From NCBI GenBank assembly GCA_905221605.1, contig CAJNDS010002676.1, positions 241,001 through 305,000 on the forward strand: DNA of 64,000 nt, in the 5' to 3' direction. Source of the stretch: Symbiodinium natans. Lineage: Eukaryota; Sar; Dinophyceae; Suessiales; Symbiodiniaceae. Both the position numbers and the translations under genes were made by a program. The notes under the pieces were generated by a model. That model did no database searches. It was not told the origin of the DNA and saw nothing but the letters and a program-made list of their open reading frames with translations. Positions 60,157-64,000 of this stretch are shown in pieces (position 1 is the stretch's first letter; every line of letters begins with the position of its first letter).

Positions 60157-62766
60157 AAGAGAGGAGGGAGAGAGAGAGAGAGAGCGAGAGAGAGCTAGCT
60201 TAGGATTGACCCTGGACCCCGGAGGTCTTCAGCTGCAGGTCTTTGGAAGTGGTTTCTGATAAAGGGGTTTGAATGCTCCCAAGGCTTAGGAGCCGAAGTA
60301 CGATACTTCAGGTAAGCAGCTGGTAAACAAAAGACCTCATGCCCTGTAACTCAGTGAAGATTACGCCACCGAGTCCCCAACCCCTAATTCCTAAGCCCTA
60401 AACCCTAAACCCTAAACCCAAAAAAAAGCCTAAAGCCTAAACCCTAAACACTAAACCCTAAACCCATTCCGAAGACCGTGATCCACGGGGCTACTCCGAA
60501 GACCGTGAACGACGGGCCTTGTAGAGGAAGACAATGGCCTGGTCGAGGTAAGCTGCTGCCTGGACCACGTCGATCACACACTCAGTGCGGATCCAGGGAA
60601 GCTCCTCCGGTTGGAACGATGAGGAATCTCGGGTTTAGGGCTTAGGGCTTAGGGCTTAGGGCTTAGGGTTTAGGGTTTAGGGCTTAGAGTTTAGGGTTTA
60701 GGGTTTAGGGTTTAGGGTTTAGGGTTTAGGCTGCAAGGTTGAAGGTCTATAAGGCCGTAACTTAGGCTACCAGGACTTAAATGGCGCTGCCTTAGGCTGG
60801 GTGTTAGGGGTTTAGGGTATAGGGTTGAGGGCTTTTACGGGCTTACAGGGTCGATACTTAGGGTGTATAGGGCTTATAAGGCTTACAGCGTTTTATAGGG
60901 TTTGGTAGGGGTTGTGCTCTTCTTGTTTAGGGAACTATGAACCTACCTCTAAGACGACTCCACGGGTATTTACATGGTCTCTTAGTATGGGCCCTTGGAA
61001 GGGTACCCCTTATGTACTTATATACCTTAAGCAAGTTAAGGGTTAGGGGACCATATGAAGGGCCCCTAAACCCTAAACCCTAAACCCTAAACCCTAAACC
61101 CTAAACCCATGAAACTACCTTCGGAACTCCAGGTTCGGCAACTGTCTTTCACTAGCCACAGGGGGCCCCTTCTGCCGACTAGAGGCTGTTTCAGGGTTTA
61201 GGGTTTAGGGTTTAGGGTTTAGGGTTTAGGGTTTAGGGTCCAGGTCCACCCTTGATGCCCGCAGGTTTGTGCAATCGCCTTGCCACCATCACCTAGCCAA
61301 GTCCTTGCGCAGCGTGAGGCGTGAAGTTCAGGACATTTGCCCCGGTCGAGGGGGCAGGGGTTTACAGGGTCTTAGGGTTCAGGATTTCGGGGTCGAGGAT
61401 CTCGACGCTAAACCCCAAACCCCAAACCCCAAACCCTAAACCCTAAACCCCAAACCCCAAACCCTAAACCACAAACCCAGAGGCTTTCCGAGTTCTCGAG
61501 GTCCTCGGGCTGCGAGTCATAGAAGAGGTCTTCGAGGCTGCGCATTGGCTTCTCGTGCTTCAGACCTCAAAAAAACTTTTGCGCCGGCGGGGGGGGGGGC
61601 GGGGGGGGGGGCGGGGGGGGGGGGGCGGGGGGGGGGGGGGGGGGGGCGGGGGGGGCGGGGGGGGCGGGGGGGGCGGGGGGGGCGGGGGGGGCGGAGGGGC
61701 GGGGGGGGGGTGGCGGGGGGGGGCGGGGGGGGAGGGGGTTTAGGGTTTGGGGTTTAGGGTAGGGTTTGGGGTTTAGGGTTTAGGGCTTAGGGTTTAGGGT
61801 TTAGGGTTGAGGGTTGAGGGTTTAGGTCAACCACGAAAACCTCCAGCCGTTTTGCCAGGATGCTCTGCGCCTTGAGAATGACCTTGTCCATGCCGGGAAT
61901 GTCCTGGAGAAACCCTAAACCCTCAACCCTAAACCATAAACCCGAAGCCCTAAACCCTAAACCCTAAGCCCGGGAACTCCCTAAACCTTGAAGCGGTTTC
62001 CGAAAATGGGGGGTACCCCTTTTTGGGGGGTTAGGGTTTAGGGTTCAGGGTTTAGGGGTACCCCAATTGGGAGATGCCCATATGCAAGAGACGACTACGT
62101 AAAGTCCGTTGGCCCCTGGCTGTTTAGGGTTTAGGGTTTAGGGTTTAGGGTTTAGGGTTTAGGGTTTAGGGTTTAGGGTTTAGGGCTTAGGGTTTGGGGT
62201 TTGGGGTTTGGGGTTTGGGGTTTAGGGTTTAGGGTTTAGGGTTTAGGGTTTAGGGTCTTCCGGGTTTTGGGGCTTACCGGTTTGGCGAGGGAGTCGACAT
62301 CGGGGCCCAGGGCCGAGGCTGGTTTGGGGCTTGGGGTTTTGGGTTTTGGGTTTAGGGTTTAGGGTTTAGGGTTTCGGGTTTAGGGTTTAGGGTTTAGGGT
62401 TTAGGGTTTAGGGAACCCCAAGCCCGTGAACTTCTGCGACACCGAACAACCACAAGCCCCATTCACAAATCCTCCAACCCTGAAGCCCTATCAACCCTAC
62501 GAACCCTGCAACAACCCCACCAAGGCTACAACATGTCACAAGAACACTATAGGCACCACCCCAGGGACTAAAACCCCTATCCCACGAAAAAACCCAACAA
62601 AACCCGATAAACCCCTGAAAACCCTATGACTACAGAAGCCCTACAAAAACCCTACGACAAGAACCCCACAAAAACCCTGTGAACCCTACAAAAACCTCGA
62701 CAAACCCTCACCCCCCTCGCAGCCCCAAAAAGTATTCAGGGGCTCCTCCCAGTGGTTCACTTCATC
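44475..62766 (-). CDS. Copy A: split gene of unknown function with 16 recognised micro-exons
   Basis: I assembled this from exon islands at 62746-62766, 62278-62318, 61866-61903, 61504-61543, 60518-60604, 59044-59110, 57677-57741, 56279-56340, 54687-54734, 54275-54389, 53892-53948, 52970-53034, 50505-50564, 49784-49826, 45604-45657 and 44475-44531. From exon 2 onward the phases agree through to a TGA stop, giving about 899 nt (about 300 residues) spread over 18 kb. Nearly all exons start after AG and with G. Donors are GT (3), GC (6) or GA (5), a pattern known from dinoflagellates. The product has several Cys-containing amphipathic or hydrophobic segments and no catalytic motif I can name, so the function is unknown. 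The start codon and any signal peptide were not found; exon 1 is uncertain. Introns are mainly telomere-like repeats. Copy B is a tandem paralogue on the same strand. Confidence 0.8.
44532..45603. repeat. Copy A last intron
   Basis: TTTAGGG 44554-44643, the family 6 element, a unique stretch 44895-45290, and CCCTAAA variants 45292-45590. The matching intron of copy B is 9.3 kb. Confidence 0.8.
44644..44873. mobile_element. Family 6 element in the copy A last intron, left end lost
   Basis: AAAACCTCCCTCTTTCCCTC at the left, C-rich middle, and GCGGGGTCGGCGGCTTGAGC then CGGAGGCTCTTAAATTT at the right. Flanked on both sides by TTTAGGG. It sits in the same intron as the 7801-15126 element of copy B. 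Confidence 0.7.
45604..45657 (-). CDS. Copy A exon 15, DMVAAVTNGPAAGVASTS
   Basis: 54 nt in phase 0, acceptor CTAG|GAC, donor TCC|GCC (GC). Copy B uses TCC|GTG (GT) at the same site. Protein identical in both copies. Confidence 0.88.
45658..47472. repeat. Copy A intron 14-15, lower part
   Basis: Alternating TTTAGGG TTTGGGG dimers at 45675-45995, a unique block 46000-46320, a G-rich homopolymer at 46319-46455, a unique block 46456-46875, TTTGGGG/TTTAGGG variants to 47230 and CCCTAAA 47410-47472. Gly- or Pro-rich frames over the G-run are artefacts. Confidence 0.75.
47473..47583 (-). repeat. Exon-like segment in two diverged tandem copies
   Basis: Two units of about 55-60 bp, each beginning CCCCTAAGTGTG on the plus strand. 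On the minus strand they read EQQLEQLHLPG and EHQFDRLGLPG, each flanked by GAG and CCAG|GT. They lie in the copy A intron between exons 14 and 15, where a phase-0 exon could be added without breaking frame. Confidence 0.4.
47676..47940. other. Two non-repetitive islands in the copy A intron
   Basis: Islands at about 47680-47787 and 47850-47945 are separated by TTTAGGG repeats. The second reads DDGCGDQCSFHAKYIN on the minus strand, which is exon-like, but copy B has no match and exons 14 and 15 already join in frame without it. Confidence 0.25.
47946..49783. repeat. Copy A intron 14-15, upper part
   Basis: Degenerate CCCTATAAA DNA, a CAACCCT 7-mer array (about 48300-48405), CCCTAAA to 48495, TTTAGGG 48561-48650, TTCAGGG variants, a long TTTAGGG tract 49035-49245, (AC)12 at 49381-49403 and unique DNA to 49783. 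Confidence 0.8.
49784..49826 (-). CDS. Copy A exon 14, ALAVSDCQVGADQK
   Basis: 43 nt, acceptor TCAG|GG, donor AAG|GCC (GC type). It joins exons 13 and 15 in frame. The copy B counterpart has an extra base. Confidence 0.78.
49827..50504. repeat. Copy A intron between exons 13 and 14
   Basis: TTTGGGG and TTTAGGG to 50105, CCCTAAA variants to about 50235, unique DNA, TTTAGGG 50338-50428 and CCCTAAA 50434-50475. Confidence 0.8.
50505..50564 (-). CDS. Copy A exon 13, ACAINIMNIISSFAWISQF
   Basis: 60 nt, acceptor CCAG|GG, donor AC|GCCT (GC type). A strongly hydrophobic helix; protein identical in copy B. Confidence 0.9.
50565..51367. repeat. Copy A intron 12-13, first part
   Basis: TTTAGGG variants, CCCTAAA 50830-50905, mixed 8-mers (TTTTAGGG) at 51170-51232 and TTTAGGG 51308-51380. 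Confidence 0.8.
51368..51742 (-). other. Open island of about 330 bp in a copy A intron
   Basis: Non-repetitive DNA between exons 12 and 13, absent from the equivalent copy B intron. The minus frame (124 codons) is very basic, for example SEERARKRPARCKTPGRPI; a plus frame of 103 codons overlaps it. Coding status is undecided. Confidence 0.25.
51801..52165. repeat. 100-bp tandem repeat, about 3.6 copies
   Basis: Units start at 51801, 51901, 52001 and 52101. Each holds CCCTGAAACCTTCTACCCAA AACCACACTGAG followed by TTTAGGG/TTTGGGG units and TTAAGCCCTAA. Copies are almost identical, with one T/A change seen near 52055. Confidence 0.9.
52221..52463. mobile_element. Family 1 inverted-repeat element split by C-run and TTTAGGG tract
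   Basis: The left half TTGGGATGTTCCCCCTTATG CTAACAGC starts at 52221, and the right half GTATCAGGGGGAACATGCCA ends at 52463. Between them sit about 27 C (52268-52294) and a TTTAGGG/TTTGGGG tract (52308-52415). Confidence 0.75.
52464..52969. repeat. Copy A intron 12-13, last part
   Basis: Unique DNA to 52625, CCCTAAA 52627-52690, then CCCTAAA/CCCTAG variants 52780-52935. Confidence 0.8.
52970..53034 (-). CDS. Copy A exon 12, ASYIVRVILQIRTAASACPD
   Basis: 65 nt, acceptor ACAG|GCT, donor AA|GTGC (GT). The orthologous donor in copy B is AA|GCAA (GC). Phase 2 joins exon 13 as PK-ACAIN. Confidence 0.87.
53035..53891. repeat. Copy A intron 11-12 with TTTGAGGG array
   Basis: TTTAGGG 53043-53110, about 30 uniform 8-mer TTTGAGGG units (53113-53355), TTTAGGG variants to 53525, then unique pyrimidine-rich DNA 53530-53880. 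Confidence 0.9.
53892..53948 (-). CDS. Copy A exon 11, ANRNRGFDIAQCVADVTNS
   Basis: 57 nt in phase 0, acceptor AGAG|GCG, donor TCG|GCC (GC type). The copy B exon differs by silent changes and S/A at the end. Confidence 0.88.
53949..54274. repeat. Copy A intron 10-11
   Basis: TTTAGGG 53970-54030, a unique spacer, and CCCTAAA 54200-54252. Confidence 0.8.
54275..54389 (-). CDS. Copy A exon 10, the longest exon (115 nt)
   Basis: Begins NAISILTNPDP and ends PEAEKILAIKGHQ, with the Gly-rich VPGGAGPEAEK in the middle. Acceptor AAG|GAAC, donor CAG|GAGG (GA type). The first bases of this exon recur at 54522-54532 on the far side of a telomere-like tract. Confidence 0.9.
54390..54686. repeat. Copy A intron 9-10
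   Basis: TTTAGGG 54394-54520 (about 18 units, one TTCAGGG), then the exon 10 relic, unique DNA, and CCCTAAA 54610-54668. Confidence 0.85.
54522..54532 (-). pseudogene. Truncated relic of exon 10 start in copy A
   Basis: GCAAG|GAACGTCATCC repeats the acceptor and first bases of exon 10, then runs straight into TTTAGGG repeats. It occupies the same relative position as the longer relic in copy B. Confidence 0.6.
54687..54734 (-). CDS. Copy A exon 9, IATVGAAVKADCDFGK
   Basis: 48 nt, acceptor CCAG|GATC, donor AA|GAGC (GA type), in frame with both neighbours. Protein identical to the copy B exon across this stretch. Confidence 0.87.
54735..56278. repeat. Copy A intron 8-9
   Basis: CCCTAAA 54770-54848, TTTAGGG 54938-55005, CCCTAAA 55090-55143, unique DNA with a G-run near 55480-55493, CCCTAAA 55550-55590 and 55860-55952, and TTTAGGG/TTGAGGG 56058-56263. 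The fold-back element of the copy B intron is absent. Confidence 0.8.
56279..56340 (-). CDS. Copy A exon 8, AVNSGALCAGDFTALMANFG
   Basis: Acceptor GGAG|GCG. The end at GA|GAGACC (GA donor) gives the phase needed for exon 9; copy B has GA|GTCG at the same place, a GT donor. Confidence 0.85.
56341..57075. repeat. Long TTTAGGG tract in copy A intron 7-8
   Basis: About 45 TTTAGGG units at 56366-56690, with rare unit-length slips near 56493 and 56590, then a CTTAGGG array (56693-56746) and mixed variants to the family 6 element. Confidence 0.9.
57076..57660. mobile_element. Family 6 GC-ended inverted-repeat element in a copy A intron
   Basis: Ends CCGCCGACCCTGGCGG (57076-57091) and CTGGCGGGGTCGGCGG (57622-57637), then GGAGGCTCTTAAATT. 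It contains CCTCCCTTTTTCC, a 14-base G run, and C-rich DNA at 57267-57345. The equivalent copy B intron lacks it. The right end lies about 16 bp from the donor of exon 7. Confidence 0.7.
57677..57741 (-). CDS. Copy A exon 7, FITSISWIASYLSFAANACG
   Basis: 65 nt, acceptor ATAG|GC, donor CAG|GTGCC. A hydrophobic helix-like segment. Differs from copy B at 8 positions, 7 of them silent. A GC-rich inverted-repeat element (57076-57660) lies about 16 bp from this donor. Confidence 0.88.
57742..59043. repeat. Copy A intron 6-7
   Basis: Alternating TTTAGGG/TTTGGGG to 58225, a unique spacer, TTTAGGG 58338-58430, unique DNA, CCCTAAA 58585-58640, unique DNA, and TTTAGGG 58920-59010. Confidence 0.8.
59044..59110 (-). 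CDS. Copy A exon 6, AIDYNGLECPDNSPVGCAAS
   Basis: Acceptor CCAG|GCC. The protein similarity to copy B stops after SVAG, which places a GC donor inside the Gly codon (G|GCTTC) and joins to exon 7 in frame. Contains two Cys residues in ECPDNSPVGC. Confidence 0.85.
59111..60517. repeat. Copy A intron 5-6
   Basis: TTTAGGG 59117-59315, unique DNA, CCCTAAA 59465-59570, unique DNA, a CCCTAAA tract 59836-59930, and the GA microsatellite 60042-60195. Confidence 0.8.
60042..60195. repeat. GA / GGGAGA microsatellite
   Basis: (GA)n passing into GGGAGA and AAAGAG variants. The Arg/Glu-rich open frame across it is an artefact. Confidence 0.95.
60518..60604 (-). CDS. Copy A exon 5, ELPWIRTECVIDVVQ + AAAYLDQAIVFLYK
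   Basis: A single 87-nt open exon of 29 codons, acceptor GGAG|GAG, donor AAG|GCC (GC type). In copy B the same protein stretch is split in two by an intron exactly between VVQ and AAA. Confidence 0.85.
60605..61503. repeat. Copy A intron 4-5
   Basis: CTTAGGG then TTTAGGG 60630-60730, degenerate DNA, the family 2 element, TTTAGGG 61195-61240, unique DNA, and CCCCAAA/CCCTAAA 61408-61478. Confidence 0.8.
60962..61130. mobile_element. Family 2 element split by a CCCTAAA tract
   Basis: The left end GGGTATTTACATGGTCTCTT, the inner right end GGGGACCATATGAAGGGCCC, then CCCTAAA units (61065-61108), then the outer end ATGAAACTACCTTCGGAAC. Confidence 0.65.
61504..61543 (-). CDS. Copy A exon 4, RSLEDLFYDSQPE
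   Basis: Matches RNLNDLFYASQPE in copy B. The donor is GAG|GAC, a GA type. The position aligned with copy B's TAG|G acceptor reads AT|G here, so the acceptor is either mutated or shifted upstream to the AAG near 61550. Confidence 0.7.
61586..61736. repeat. G-rich homopolymer with regular C interruptions
   Basis: 150 bases of G broken by single C at 7-12-base spacing, followed directly by TTTAGGG units. The Gly/Arg frames over it are artefacts. Confidence 0.95.
61866..61903 (-). CDS. Copy A exon 3, DIPGMDKVILKA
   Basis: Starts at CCAG|GAC; the copy B counterpart differs as K/Q (DIPGMDQVILKA). Ending at CA|GAG keeps frame with exon 4; a GC donor four bases earlier (GC|GCAG) also keeps frame. 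Confidence 0.75.
61904..62277. repeat. Copy A intron 2-3
   Basis: CCCTAAA 61911-61968, a short segment with GTTTCCGAAAATGGGGGGTA and GGGGTACCCC motifs (compare 26960-27050), and TTTAGGG/TTTGGGG 62121-62255. Confidence 0.8.
62278..62318 (-). CDS. Copy A exon 2, SALGPDVDSLAKP
   Basis: The frame reads SALGPDVDSLAKP and ends at a canonical donor (CCG|GTAAG) in phase 0, which fits exon 3. The acceptor AG is followed by C rather than the usual G. No counterpart was recognised in copy B. Confidence 0.5.
62319..62745. repeat. Between copy A exons 1 and 2
   Basis: TTTAGGG 62335-62412, then AC-rich degenerate CCCTACAAA DNA to 62715. Confidence 0.75.
62746..62766 (-). CDS. Copy A exon 1 (earliest recognised), DEVNHWE
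   Basis: The minus strand reads DEVNHWE after a CAG acceptor, matching DEVTHWE in copy B. The downstream end is uncertain: a GA donor after HWE is shared by both copies, but its phase does not fit exon 2 cleanly. The true first exon lies further upstream. Confidence 0.5.
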
Positions 62767-64000
62767 CTGCCGCGGGCGCTTGGCCGCTTTGGAGCTGAAG
62801 GGTGTAGGGTTTGCGGGTTTAGGGCTTCTTTGCTTATGAACTGGGTTTAGGGGTTCAGGGGTTTAGGGCCTTAGGGTCTAGGGTTTGGGGTGTTCGAGGG
62901 CTTTAGGGTTTGGGGTCGGGGGCTTTGGGCTTAGGCGGTTTTGGGCTTGGGGTTCGGGGTTGGGGTTTTGGGGCTGTCAGGTTTAGGATAGGCCTACGAA
63001 GCTCGAAACCGCCCCCCCAAATTACAAAAAACTCTAAACCCTAAACCCTAAACCCTGAACCCTGAACCCTAAACCCTAAACCCCAAACCCCAAACCCTAA
63101 ACCCTAAACCCAGATGATCGGGCATCGAAACTTCAGCCTCAGAGCTTGGGGGTTACCGAGGTTCATGGGCACTTATAACTTATAACCCCCAATTATAAGC
63201 CCCAATTAGCACTTATGAGCCCCCGAAGGTCTCTAAGTAGGTTATGAGGAGACTTCCAGTTAATTAGGGTTTTAGGCTTTAGGGTTTGGGGTTTAGGGTT
63301 TAGGGTTTAGGGCTTCTAATTTGGGCTTTAAGCACCTCCACGAGTAGAGCGTAGGAGCTCTTTACAACTTCGGTTGTCTGCTCAGTCCAAGGTTTGCCTG
63401 CGTACAGAATAGGTTTGGGTTTAGGGTTTAGGGTTTAGGGTTTAGGGTTTAGGGTTTAGGGTTTAGGGTTTAGGGCTTAGGGTTTAGGGCTTAGGGCTTA
63501 GGGCTTAGGGCTTAGGGTTTAGGGTTTAGGGTTTAGGGTTTAGGGTTTAGGGTTTAGGGTTTAGGGTTTAGGGTTTAGGATTTAGGGTTTAGGGTCTAGG
63601 GTTTAGGGTTTAGGGTTTAGGGTTTAGGGTTTAGGGTTTAGGGTTTAGGGTTTAGGGTTTAGGGTATAGGGTTTAGGGTTTAGGGTTTAGGGTTTAGGGT
63701 TAGGGTTTAGGGTTTAGGGTTAGGGGACGTAGGTACCTCATATCGCCCTGCCTCAATAGCGCCCCGTATCTGACAACTGAAGCCCGCGACCCGCGAGCTC
63801 TGAACCCTGAACCCTGAAACCTAAACCCTAAAACCTAAATCCTAAACCCTAAACCCTAAACCCTAAACCCTAAACCCTAAACCCTAAACCCTAAACCCTA
63901 AACCCTAAACCCTTCGTCTATAGAGTAGGCTTCAGGGAGAGGCCCAACCCTGAGCCCCTGAACCCGGAACTCTCTAAGCAAACATCCCCCAACCTTCAGC
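62767..64000. repeat. Upstream of the earliest copy A exon
   Basis: Degenerate TTTAGGG to 62985, CCCTAAA 63033-63110, a small TTATAA-rich hairpin region near 63170-63245, a TTTAGGG tract of about 43 units (63416-63723) with CTTAGGG variants, and CCCTAAA 63800-63912. No first exon recognised. Confidence 0.8.

Overview
The window looks like nuclear DNA of a dinoflagellate (inference). It is built mostly from plant-type telomere repeats (TTTAGGG/CCCTAAA) scattered internally in both orientations, and it carries two split genes whose introns use GT, GC and GA donors and AG|G acceptors. That intron pattern is documented for Symbiodinium-type dinoflagellates. No bacterial-style gene, rRNA, tRNA, CRISPR array or long complex open frame is present. 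The longest open frames come from homopolymers, microsatellites and satellites.

The main genes are two tandem paralogues on the minus strand, each cut into tiny exons of about 40-115 nt. Copy A runs from about 62766 down to a stop at 44475. Copy B runs from about 31517 down to a stop at 6789. I found them by matching short non-repetitive islands between the two halves of the window; in matched islands most differences fall at third codon positions. From exon 2 on, the copy A exons join in one frame to about 300 residues. The product is rich in Cys and in small hydrophobic helices (motifs ECPDNSPVGCAASVAG, CAINIMNIISSFAWISQF, VSDCQVG, C-terminus MHLPMD). I do not recognise a named family. The two copies differ by one exactly placed intron (between VVQ and AAA) and by a probable frameshift in exon 14 of copy B.

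Layout: 1-6788, telomere-like DNA downstream of copy B with islands at 4090-4199 and 5149-5454. 6789-31517, copy B; its last intron (9.3 kb) holds a nested mobile element (7801-15126) containing purine/pyrimidine fold-back modules, a 15-copy 88-bp satellite and a large AT-palindrome field. 16859-18037, an AAC/AACGAC microsatellite inside copy B. 31518-44474, intergenic telomere-like DNA with small inverted-repeat (MITE-like) elements and a possible signal-peptide exon at 33952-34008. 44475-62766, copy A. 62767-64000, telomere-like DNA.

At least six families of short terminal-inverted-repeat elements occur, some beside splice sites and some split by telomere-like tracts. One telomere-like tract is flanked by a duplicated exon edge in both gene copies. 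Together this suggests that telomere-like repeats and small fold-back elements have been building and enlarging introns here.
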